DNA of 56,801 nucleotides from Colidextribacter sp. OB.20 (GTDB lineage: Bacteria > Bacillota > Clostridia > Oscillospirales > Oscillospiraceae), in contig NZ_QWKG01000025.1 in the NCBI RefSeq assembly GCF_009911595.1, positions 1 through 56,801 of the forward strand, read 5' to 3'. Positions within the stretch are counted from its first letter, which is position 1. The number at the start of each line of letters is the position of its first letter. The notes beneath the pieces were generated by a model. That model did not search any database, was not told where the DNA came from, and saw nothing but the letters and a program-made list of their open reading frames with translations. Positions 35,903 to 42,915 of this stretch are shown piece after piece. The translations under genes were made by a program, and so were the position numbers.

Positions 35903-36556
35903 ATGAAAAAACATATTCTCTGCCTGGGCGATTCCAATACCCACGGATACTGCGCCGACCCCGCCGACTGCGCCGACGGCGGCATCCGCTTCAACGAGGA
36001 CGAGCGGTGGACCTGCCTGCTCCAGAAGGCCCTGGGACCGGATTTCCTGGTGACGGAGGAGGGTCTGTCCGGCCGGACCACTGTTTTCCCCGATCCTCTC
36101 CACGAGACGATGGACGCCCTCACTGTGATCTACTCCCTGCTCAAGAGCCACGAGGTGATCGACCTGCTGATCATTATGCTGGGCACCAACGACACCAAGG
36201 AGCGCCTGGGGGCCAACGCCGCCTGCATCGGCATCGGCATGGAGCGGCTGGTGCGCAAGGCCCAGAGCGTGGACTGCTGGGGCTCCCACACCCCCAACAT
36301 CCTCATCGTCTGCCCGCCTCCCATCCGCCCGGAGATGGAGCAGGCCGAGTGCGGCGTGCCTATGGGAAAGGGCTGCCTGGAGAAGTCCCGGGAGCTGCCC
36401 CAGTACTATCAAAAGACCGCCCAGCTGGTGGGCGCCCACTACCTGGACGCGGCGGAGTGCGAGTTCAACCCCGTGGACGGCATGCACCTGACCCGGAAGG
36501 GCCACTCCCAGCTGGCCGGCTTGCTGGCCCGGGCGGTGCCGGAACTGATGCCCTGA
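35903..36556 (+). CDS. SGNH/GDSL-family hydrolase
   Basis: 217 residues. The nucleophile block GDSN (Ser11) lies near the N-terminus, the LGTND block at 94-98, and the Asp-His dyad in VDGMHLT (Asp192, His195). No signal peptide, so it is cytosolic. Enzymes of this type are acyl or arylesterases. Its position divergent from the sialic-acid importer suggests a sialate O-acetylesterase role (inference). The ATG at 35903 gives MKKHILCLGDSN; the upstream ATG at 35879 adds eight residues of no known use. A perfect palindromic terminator follows 90 bases later. Confidence 0.85.
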   Translation: MKKHILCLGDSNTHGYCADPADCADGGIRFNEDERWTCLLQKALGPDFLVTEEGLSGRTTVFPDPLHETMDALTVIYSLLKSHEVIDLLIIMLGTNDTKERLGANAACIGIGMERLVRKAQSVDCWGSHTPNILIVCPPPIRPEMEQAECGVPMGKGCLEKSRELPQYYQKTAQLVGAHYLDAAECEFNPVDGMHLTRKGHSQLAGLLARAVPELMP

Positions 36557-36645
36557 ACGTCCCGCTCCGTCTCTGCATGGGAAGGAGCGCCGGGGTTGTC
36601 GCGCCCTGTAATCCCACCACAAACGTGCGGACCATACCCACACAT

Positions 36646-36679
36646 AAAAACGCGCCTGGAATATTCCAGGCGCGTTTTT
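36646..36679. terminator. Bidirectional terminator between SGNH hydrolase and DUF624 gene
   Basis: A perfect 34-base palindrome (left arm aaaaacgcgcctggaat) with A and T runs at both ends; it serves both convergent genes. Confidence 0.9.
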
Positions 36680-37324
36680 TTATTCCTCTTCGGAGGCTTC
36701 CTCCGGCTCAGCCAGCTCCGGGGCATATTTCCCAAAAATCCGCTCGGTGAACAGGGAGGCCAGCAGCATGGCAGCCGCGGGCAGGAACAGCACCGGCCAC
36801 CAGTACACGGCGCAGAATACGGCGCTCTGGGCGGTCAGCAGCACCAGGACCACGGTGCTGGGCAGGTGGGCGACGGTCAGCTGGAAGGCGGTGCGGAACA
36901 GGTCCCGCACCCCATACTCAAACCGCCCCAGCAGGGGGAACAGCCAGCACAGCACCCCCGCCGGAATCATCAGGGCGAAGTACTGGGCCACATACAGCAG
37001 GTAGAGCACGCCTCCCGCCCGTATCCCGTACCACCGGGCGATATGGTGGACCGCCAGCAACAGCGCCGCAGCCGGGAGCAGGATCAGGCCAGTCAGCAGC
37101 CCGGTCTTTAAATTGTCCCGGAAGGCCCGCAGATATGCCCTGAAGGCTCCGCTCTCCCGTCTGCGGACGCACTTGACCACGGCGTAATACAGCGCCGCCG
37201 TGGCCGGGACGGCGGTGACCACCGGCAGGCACAGCAGCATCCACAGAAGAGACAGCCCCGCCACATCCACCAAGGTGCTCAGCCAGCCCCAGATCCCCTT
37301 CTCGGGGTTGAAAAGCTTTCCCAC
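36680..37324 (-). CDS. DUF624 (YesL-like) membrane protein
   Basis: 214 residues with about five hydrophobic segments. It opens with MGKLFNPEKGIWGWLSTLVD, followed by LLWMLLCLPVVTAVPATAALYYAV, both typical of DUF624. These proteins are often found beside carbohydrate ABC transporters in Firmicutes; their role is unknown. The start is GTG at 37324, with AAGGAGAGG upstream. It is the last gene of the kinase-epimerase-regulator-DUF624 run, ending in the shared terminator. Confidence 0.85.
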   Translation of the reverse strand: MGKLFNPEKGIWGWLSTLVDVAGLSLLWMLLCLPVVTAVPATAALYYAVVKCVRRRESGAFRAYLRAFRDNLKTGLLTGLILLPAAALLLAVHHIARWYGIRAGGVLYLLYVAQYFALMIPAGVLCWLFPLLGRFEYGVRDLFRTAFQLTVAHLPSTVVLVLLTAQSAVFCAVYWWPVLFLPAAAMLLASLFTERIFGKYAPELAEPEEASEEE

Positions 37325-37334
37325 AGGCCTCTCC

Positions 37335-38189
37335 TTACACACATTTCTGCGTCAGCGCCTTGCCCACCGACTGCCGGTTGCGCTCGGCGCTCTCCGGGTC
37401 CCGGCGGACAAACTCGCTGAGCAGCACCTCCACCACATACATCTGGGCGATAAAGGCGGAGGAGGAGCCGAACTGGAAGGGCTGCTCATTGGGCCCGCAC
37501 AGCAGTACGGTGTCGGCATAGGCGCTGGCCGGGGAGTTGAGGTAGCGCGTCACCAGAATCAGCTTCGCCCCCCGGCCCCGGATGACCTCCGCCGCGTCCA
37601 GCACCTCGTGGGTGGCCCCGGAGTGGGAGAAATAGAGGACCACGTCCTTCTCCGTCAGGGTGGACAGCACCACGGTCTGCATGTGTGAGTCCTGAATCGT
37701 CTTGAATTTGGGCGTGGTGGTGGAGAACTGAGCCCAGGCCGCCAGAGCCACCACCGAGTGGTTGCCCTGACCCAGACAGACCACCTGGCCTGCCCCCCGA
37801 ATCAGGTCCACCGCCCGAATCACGGCGGCCTCGGAGAGCATATGGTAGGCGTTGTTCAGCTCATCCTGGTGGGCGTGGAGCACCTTGCCCATCACGGTGC
37901 CCAGAGAGTCCTCCGGAAGGACCTCCCCCGTCAGTTGGCTTCCGCCGCTTCCGGCAGGCAGCGCCGCCCGGGCCAGCTCCAGCTTGAAGTCGTTGAAGCC
38001 GGCCAGCTTCAGCTTCCGGCAGAAGAGCGAGACCGTGGACACCGCCACCTCGCACTCCGCGCTCAGATCGGTGATGCTGATATACTGGGTCTCCTTCTGG
38101 TGCTCCAGCACATAGTCCACGATCTTCCGCTCCGACCGGGTAAAGCTGTCATACTTTTGCAGCATCAGGGCCAGGATGTTTTTCTCCAC
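37335..38189 (-). CDS. RpiR-family transcriptional regulator (NanR-like)
   Basis: 284 residues. The N-terminal HTH_6 domain (FTRSERKIVDYVLEH, then CEVAVSTVSLFCRKLKLAGF) is followed by a SIS sugar-isomerase-type sensing domain (VVCLGQGNHSVVALAAW, YFSHSGATHEVLDAAEV). The family usually senses phosphosugars, which would suit N-acetylmannosamine or glucosamine 6-phosphate here. The start is GTG at 38189 with AGGAGG before it. Likely target: the promoters of the nan importer and of the SGNH gene. Confidence 0.9.
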   Translation of the reverse strand: MEKNILALMLQKYDSFTRSERKIVDYVLEHQKETQYISITDLSAECEVAVSTVSLFCRKLKLAGFNDFKLELARAALPAGSGGSQLTGEVLPEDSLGTVMGKVLHAHQDELNNAYHMLSEAAVIRAVDLIRGAGQVVCLGQGNHSVVALAAWAQFSTTTPKFKTIQDSHMQTVVLSTLTEKDVVLYFSHSGATHEVLDAAEVIRGRGAKLILVTRYLNSPASAYADTVLLCGPNEQPFQFGSSSAFIAQMYVVEVLLSEFVRRDPESAERNRQSVGKALTQKCV

Positions 38190-38249
38190 ATCGCACCTCC
38201 TGTAGAGACAGCCCGCAGCCGCCCCACTGTGTATTTCCCAACAAAGGAC

Positions 38250-38271
38250 GGGGCGGCGCGGAGGCCGCCCC
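38250..38271. repeat. Short GC-rich palindrome between epimerase and regulator genes
   Basis: A perfect 8-bp stem ggggcggc / gccgcccc with a 6-base loop. On the minus strand the flank reads gcagggggcgg, similar to the family B heads. Confidence 0.5.
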
Positions 38272-38281
38272 CTGCAAAATA

Positions 38282-39481
38282 TTACGCCAAAAGCTCGTCA
38301 ATCATCTTGTCCACCAGGATCATGCTCCGGGGCATATGGAAGGGCCCCTTAAAGGTGCTGCCCTTGGTGGAGGGCTGTGTGGGCAGGCCGTCCCGGCGGA
38401 GGTAGCCGTACCACTCGCCGTACTCGGGGTCGGCAAAGTGCTCCTTGCAGTAGTCCATGGTTTTGCAGAACCAGTCCAGATACTTCTCCTCCCCGGTGTC
38501 CCGGTAGAGCATCATGGAGGCGATGAGAATCTCGTTGTGGGGCCACCAGAGCTTCATATCGTGCTCATAGGCCTCGGGGGGCTTGCCCAGGCAGTCGGTG
38601 AAGTACAGCAGCCCGCCGTACTCCTTATCCCAGCCGGCCTCGATGGCCCAGTCGAACATCTGGGCCGCCTTGGCCACCAGCTCCTTGTCTCCGGTGCGCC
38701 GGGCGTGCTCCAGCAGGAACCAGACGCCCTCGATATCGTGGCCGGGGTTGACGGTGCGGCCCTCGGTGTAGTACAGCCGGGGGGTGCCGTCCACGTCCAC
38801 GTTCTCCAGGGTGCACTTCAGCTCGGGCTTGACGTGGTACTTGAAGATGTCGTCCACGCATTTCTGAGCCCGCTCCTCATAGAGAGCCTTCCGCTCCGGG
38901 TCGGTGCGCAGCATCACGCCGGTGACGTTGAGGATAATCATGGGGGCACCGAAGGCCCGGCCGGACCGGGTCTCGGGGATGGTCTTGGGGCCCATGCCCA
39001 CCGGGTCGGGCTTGCCCTGGCTCAGGTCCCAGTACAGGTCGTAGCACTGCCGGGCCCGCTCCAGCCGTTGCTTGTCTCCGGTAACCCCATAATACTCCGC
39101 GTTGGCGATGGCGCAGAAGGCCTCGGAGAAATAGTACCGCCGCTGGCGCAGGGGCTTGCCCTCCGCCGTAACGGTGAAGTACATCCGGTCGCCGCAGGCG
39201 TGATTGAAGCAGTGGGCCTCCATAAAGTCCAGGCAGCTCTTTGAGGCCTCCAGCCACTCCTGTTTGACCCCGTAGTTGTGGCACAGGAAGGCAAAGATCC
39301 AGCCGCACCGGCCCTGCATCCACACACTCTTGTCGGTGGAGTAGATCTCGCCCTTCCGGTCCAGGCAGGTGTATACCCCGCCATGCACCCGGTCCAAGCC
39401 GTGGTTCAGCCAGAATTGAGCGGAGCACTCCAGCTCGCTCCTGACCCAGGATTGGGCGTCCTGTAATTTTTGACGGTCCAT
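38282..39481 (-). CDS. AGE-family N-acylglucosamine 2-epimerase
   Basis: 399 residues, normal for the (alpha/alpha)6-barrel AGE family. Visible are the NPGHDIEGVWFLLEHA motif with catalytic His and Glu, WWPHNEILIA and the late FHMPRSM. It interconverts N-acetylmannosamine and N-acetylglucosamine. With NanA and a ROK-like kinase it forms the route ManNAc to GlcNAc to GlcNAc-6-P, known from Bacteroides (NanLET type), instead of NanK/NanE. The start is ATG at 39481 with AGAGGTC upstream; an ATG at 39502 is also possible. Confidence 0.9.
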   Translation of the reverse strand: MDRQKLQDAQSWVRSELECSAQFWLNHGLDRVHGGVYTCLDRKGEIYSTDKSVWMQGRCGWIFAFLCHNYGVKQEWLEASKSCLDFMEAHCFNHACGDRMYFTVTAEGKPLRQRRYYFSEAFCAIANAEYYGVTGDKQRLERARQCYDLYWDLSQGKPDPVGMGPKTIPETRSGRAFGAPMIILNVTGVMLRTDPERKALYEERAQKCVDDIFKYHVKPELKCTLENVDVDGTPRLYYTEGRTVNPGHDIEGVWFLLEHARRTGDKELVAKAAQMFDWAIEAGWDKEYGGLLYFTDCLGKPPEAYEHDMKLWWPHNEILIASMMLYRDTGEEKYLDWFCKTMDYCKEHFADPEYGEWYGYLRRDGLPTQPSTKGSTFKGPFHMPRSMILVDKMIDELLA

Positions 39482-39550
39482 CGTTTTGACCTCTTTTCTC
39501 ATTTTGATCTCCATCTCCTGTCCCCGCCGCAGCGGGCAAGGCCCTTTTGC

Positions 39551-39602
39551 GTAGGGCGCGACGCTCTCCGGTGGACGGCGGGCCGAGTCGTCCCGCCCTA
39601 CA
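39551..39602. repeat. Palindromic repeat upstream of the epimerase gene
   Basis: gtagggcgcgacg pairs with gtcgtcccgccctac across a central loop. A shorter related sequence (cgcgccctgtaat) lies near 36599. Confidence 0.55.
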
Positions 39603-39633
39603 GAGCCCGCGGGGCTGCCATATGCACGATCAC

Positions 39634-39660
39634 GCGGGCGGGTAATACCCGCCCCTACAC
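39634..39660 (-). repeat. REP-like palindrome (family B) at the end of the kinase gene
   Basis: gggcgggt-aat-acccgccc, a perfect 8-bp stem, with head gtagggg. The same head and stem plan as the two copies in the RAYT gene. The kinase stop codon TAG is part of the head. Confidence 0.8.
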
Positions 39661-41034
39661 AATCTCCGGCAGGCTGGCGGCGGCCATGGACTGGCCCACC
39701 CGGCGGAACTTCTCGTCGGGCAGCTCGGGGACCATTTTCTCCAGCACCTCGGGGTACTCCTCGGCCAGCACCTTCTTGGCGGTGTCCAGAATCAGGTCGC
39801 CGCCCTTGCCGCTCATCACCCGGCCCAGCAGGAGGACGTGGCGGCAGCCGTAGAGCTCGTAGTAATAGGCCAGGGTGTGGCCCAGGTAGACGCCGATGGA
39901 CTGATACACCTTGGCGGCCCGGGGATCGTCCTCCGCCATCAGCTTCTGGACCACCTTCAGCTTCTCCGCCGGGCTGAGACTCTCGTCCAGCTCGATCCCC
40001 GCCCGGGGGGCCAGCTTGATGACGCCGTCCTGTGAGAAGTACTTCACGCCGCAGCCGATGTCGTTGGACCACTCGTCCCGCATGGCCTCGGGCTGGGCGT
40101 CCACAGGGACGAAGGCCAGCTCGTTGAGCCAGCCGGTAATCCGGCCCTCCTCGTCCACATAGCCCACCGCCTCACTGGTGCCCATGGCAATGCCCAGCAC
40201 ACTGTTGTCGTTCAGACTCATGGCCCCCGCCAGAGCGGAAACGTCGCCGTCGTTGATGACGCAGTAGGGCACATCCCCGAAGGTGTCACCGATGGCCCGG
40301 ATGTAGATGTCCTTGACCTTTTCGTTGTAGATTTCCTTGGGGACCTTCAAAAACAGGGAGGCGTTCATGGTTCGGTTGTTGATGAACACCCCCGCAGAGG
40401 AGACGCCCACCGCGTCCACCCGGGGCATATGCTCGGCGGCGGACTTCAAAGCGGCCACAATGCCGTCATAGTGGTAGTCGGGGTCGGAGTTGGTCTTGGG
40501 GAACCAGACCACCTCCTCGGAGTATACCGTCTCCCCGTCGATGACGGCGGACACCTTCCGGTCGCTTCCGCCGGCGTCGAAGCCGATGCGGCAGCCCTTC
40601 AAGTGACCTCCGATGGCCTTGGGGGCGTCCTTGGCGGCGGGAATCTCATCCACCAGCACCACCTCAAAGGGGTGCTCAAAGACGCTGGCCATGTAATCCC
40701 AGTCAAACTCCTGCTGTCCTCCGGCGCAGTAGACCGACCTCAGATACTCGCAGATTCCCTCGTCCCCGCTGACATAGACCTTGAAGCCGCCCTTCATCCA
40801 CAAAATGGTCTTGACCAGCCGCTCGATGTAATAGCAGTCGGCCTCCTTCATCTCAGGGGTGCCGTGGATAAACGTATGGCAAGAGGCCATCTGGCCGTCC
40901 GCCCGCTCCACGGCGATGCCCACAGGCTTCTTCGCGCCCTCCAGAAAAGTGCGGTTAAAGCGCATCAGGGGAATAAAGTCCGGGTCCAGCTCCGGGATGT
41001 TTTTCAGCGCCACATTGATGCCAAATCTGTTCAT
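39655..41034 (-). CDS. ROK-like sugar kinase (candidate GlcNAc kinase)
   Basis: 459 residues, long for a ROK protein. An N-terminal extension of about 148 residues precedes the ATP-phosphate loop IGFDAGGSDRKVSAV (150-164). Later come GVSSAGVFINN, INDGDVSALAGAM with the likely catalytic Asp, and GIAMGTSEAVGYVD. The zinc-binding Cys motif of classical ROK kinases (GCxCGxxGC) is not seen. With the AGE epimerase downstream it is a natural candidate for GlcNAc (or ManNAc) phosphorylation; BadF-type ASKHA kinases are an alternative. The ATG at 41034 has AAAGGAGG upstream. A consensus promoter lies at 41089-41117. Confidence 0.75.
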   Translation of the reverse strand: MNRFGINVALKNIPELDPDFIPLMRFNRTFLEGAKKPVGIAVERADGQMASCHTFIHGTPEMKEADCYYIERLVKTILWMKGGFKVYVSGDEGICEYLRSVYCAGGQQEFDWDYMASVFEHPFEVVLVDEIPAAKDAPKAIGGHLKGCRIGFDAGGSDRKVSAVIDGETVYSEEVVWFPKTNSDPDYHYDGIVAALKSAAEHMPRVDAVGVSSAGVFINNRTMNASLFLKVPKEIYNEKVKDIYIRAIGDTFGDVPYCVINDGDVSALAGAMSLNDNSVLGIAMGTSEAVGYVDEEGRITGWLNELAFVPVDAQPEAMRDEWSNDIGCGVKYFSQDGVIKLAPRAGIELDESLSPAEKLKVVQKLMAEDDPRAAKVYQSIGVYLGHTLAYYYELYGCRHVLLLGRVMSGKGGDLILDTAKKVLAEEYPEVLEKMVPELPDEKFRRVGQSMAAASLPEIV

Positions 41035-41088
41035 AGCATTGCCTCCTTTGGGAGTGATTGTGTTGATATGGGAGATTACCACTGTAAA

Positions 41089-41117
41089 ATTGTATCACAG
41101 TCTTGTGCAACATGCAA
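41089..41117 (-). promoter_or_regulatory. Sigma-A promoter of the kinase-epimerase-regulator operon
   Basis: On the minus strand TTGCAT (41112-41117) and TACAAT (41089-41094) with a 17-bp spacer, 55 bases before the kinase start. Confidence 0.7.
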
Positions 41118-41217
41118 TCCCATTCTGCCAGATAAGGCCAAAGACAATGATTGACGCTTGTGTGTTTGTTTTCATACCCCGCATAACAGCGGCATACAGT
41201 CTTGGGGAGGCGGTTTT

Positions 41218-41331
41218 ATGAAAGGCCAGCGATTGACGATTACTGAACAGCATCCAATCCGCGCAAATTCCCCGGCCCAAACCATTAGCCAAGCTGTCTC
41301 AGCCTGGCTCAAAAGGGCGCTTCTCCAATAA
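41218..41331 (+). CDS. Possible small protein of 37 residues
   Basis: A short frame with GGGGAGG seven bases before the ATG (MKGQRLTITEQHPIRANSPA..., ending WLKRALLQ), closed by TAA at 41329. A strong terminator begins 27 bases later. No family recognised, no membrane segment. The coupling of RBS, short frame and terminator is the only support; it may also be a gene remnant. The region 41035-41560 holds no other gene that I can support; a frame ending near 41532 (EAVLLYRLRLDLSMMYLWK) looks like the tail of something lost. Confidence 0.35.
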   Translation: MKGQRLTITEQHPIRANSPAQTISQAVSAWLKRALLQ

Positions 41332-41357
41332 TATTTGCGCCAGTGCTTCAAGAATAA

Positions 41358-41401
41358 ATATGACAGAAGTATGCTTCAGCTACTTCTGTCATATCTTTTT
41401 T
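41358..41401 (+). terminator. Strong intrinsic terminator on the plus strand
   Basis: A perfect 14-bp stem (atatgacagaagta / tacttctgtcatat) with a 9-base loop, then C and TTTTTT. Only the 37-aa frame at 41218 lies upstream of it on this strand, so it hints at a transcript here. Confidence 0.8.
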
Positions 41402-41560
41402 GTCCAAATTCCCTGCAACGGAGTACGGATTCCCGGCGCAGGAGATGAGGCGGTCCTTTTGTACCGCCTCAGGCTGGACCTGTCGATGATGTACTTGTGG
41501 AAGAGGGGGCTCCCTCCCTTTTCAGCCGCTTAAAGGGAGTCTCGTTGGTCGTGATATGAA

Positions 41561-42103
41561 TCAGGCTGTTTTTTCCCCCTTGAACCTTGCGTTGTTTTCC
41601 ACCAGCTCCTCAAATGTGACCGGCATAAAACCGTTGATATCCACGCCCGCATTCAGCACCCGCTCCCGGGCGGCGATCAGCGGCCAGAAGTCGGCCCGCC
41701 TGTCGTTGTGGATATGCCCGTGGATCATGTAGCTGCGCGCGGAATGCTTCCAGCTCAGCAGCGGATAGTGGCACAGCGTGATCGCCCGCTTTCCGTCGGT
41801 CGTTTCGAGGAACAGGTCTGCGCTCTCAAAGTATTTTGCGGTGTCCAGTGCCGCCATCCAGGAGCCGTCGTGATTGCCGGTAATCAGGCGCTTTCTCCCC
41901 TTGAGGCGCTTTAGAATCTGTTCCGCGTTGACTGAGTGCAGGAACATGTCCCCAAGAATGTAGACGGTATCGTGGCTCCGGACCCGGCCATTCCAGTTTT
42001 TAATCAGCACCTCATCCATCTCCGCCGCGCAGGAGAAGGGGCGGCCGCAGAAGCGGATCACGTTCTCATGCCCGAAATGCGTATCCGCGGTAAAGTAGAT
42101 CAT
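41561..42103 (-). CDS. Calcineurin-like metallophosphoesterase
   Basis: 180 residues. All family blocks are visible: DTHFGHENVI (DxH), GDMFL (GDxxx), TGNHDG (GNHD), then LCHYPLLSW and MIHGHIHN (GHxH). It binds two metals and cleaves phosphoesters; the substrate is unknown. The ATG at 42103 has AAAGGAGG before it. It is divergent from the McrBC operon, so it may or may not belong to that defence unit. Confidence 0.9.
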   Translation of the reverse strand: MIYFTADTHFGHENVIRFCGRPFSCAAEMDEVLIKNWNGRVRSHDTVYILGDMFLHSVNAEQILKRLKGRKRLITGNHDGSWMAALDTAKYFESADLFLETTDGKRAITLCHYPLLSWKHSARSYMIHGHIHNDRRADFWPLIAARERVLNAGVDINGFMPVTFEELVENNARFKGEKTA

Positions 42104-42270
42104 CGCTGCATGCCTCCTTTCTTTTGGCAGGAACAGGATATCACAGACTGAGGCGCAAAATTTACGAGCGGAGGGGGCTTTGCCGTCGGCCGGCGGCGGC
42201 GGCATTTTGACACAGAGGCGCAGCTTTTATGCCGCACCTGTCTCCGCGTTAAAAACATTTGCAAAAGCTG

Positions 42271-42299
42271 TTGAAAAATCCGGGTTTTTGCAGTATTAT
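42271..42299 (+). promoter_or_regulatory. Sigma-A promoter of the McrBC operon
   Basis: TTGAAA at 42271-42276 and TATTAT at 42294-42299 with a 17-bp spacer, leading to the gene at 42465. This promoter and the inverted repeat at 42384 are all that I see in the 361 bases between 42104 and 42464. Confidence 0.75.
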
Positions 42300-42383
42300 T
42301 TTCAAAAGAGCACCATTCCCGCATTCTGTTCCAGCGGGTTTTGATGTCTTTCGTTTTTCGTAATATACCGCTGTCACTCCTCA

Positions 42384-42406
42384 GTCAGCTGTCACGCTCA
42401 GCTGAC
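42384..42406. promoter_or_regulatory. Perfect inverted repeat in the McrBC leader
   Basis: GTCAGCTG-TCACGCT-CAGCTGAC, 8-bp perfect arms with a 7-base centre. Between the promoter and the first gene, so it may be an operator or a leader hairpin. Confidence 0.45.
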
Positions 42407-42464
42407 CGCTCAGCTCACGTATGCCCTATGTCATTTTTTGTGCACAAAAGGGAGGTAAGCATCT

Positions 42465-42866
42465 ATGTCTATGTCGCTCATTCAGAAAAAATACGAAGCG
42501 ATCCTGTCAAAATTCAAAGAAGAAATCAGCTCTAATCCGGACGCCGATTTTACTCCATACACGCAGGAGCTTATGGCGACGCTTGCGGTTGAGCTTCGCG
42601 CAAGGGAACAGCTGGGTGAAAAAAGAACGCTTAACCTGTTGCTGCTGGGCCTGTATAAGGGGAACCCCAAGAAGCTCAAGAGGGACATCACAAAGGTTAT
42701 GATGACCGGCGCACCAAAGGCTGTGACCTCCCAGACTGCGCCCTCTCCCGGACTCCTGTTCCTGAACCTCTGCAGGGAATTATCTCTGCATACGAAAGAG
42801 GATTTCGCCGACATCCTCGCGGTGTGCGATCAGATCGAGGACGCTTATCGAACCTACAGCCCATAG
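42465..42866 (+). CDS. Unknown protein, first gene of the McrBC operon
   Basis: 133 residues, soluble and mostly helical by appearance (QELMATLAVELRAREQLGEK, then LLLGLYKGNPKKLKRDITKV). No family recognised, and it is not the usual McrBC companion I know. GGGAGG precedes the ATG. It is followed 49 bases later by mcrB on the same strand. DNA here is AT-richer than the 3' half of mcrB. It could be an accessory targeting or inhibitor subunit (inference only). Confidence 0.75.
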   Translation: MSMSLIQKKYEAILSKFKEEISSNPDADFTPYTQELMATLAVELRAREQLGEKRTLNLLLLGLYKGNPKKLKRDITKVMMTGAPKAVTSQTAPSPGLLFLNLCRELSLHTKEDFADILAVCDQIEDAYRTYSP

Positions 42867-42915
42867 AAGCTAAAGCTGTGCACTATATGAAAAACTTTTG
42901 AAAGGAATCACTATT

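Noticed and set aside
41095..41292. 65-codon minus-strand frame upstream of the kinase gene
   Set aside because: It overlaps the kinase promoter region, has no ribosome binding site, and shows no protein-like pattern.
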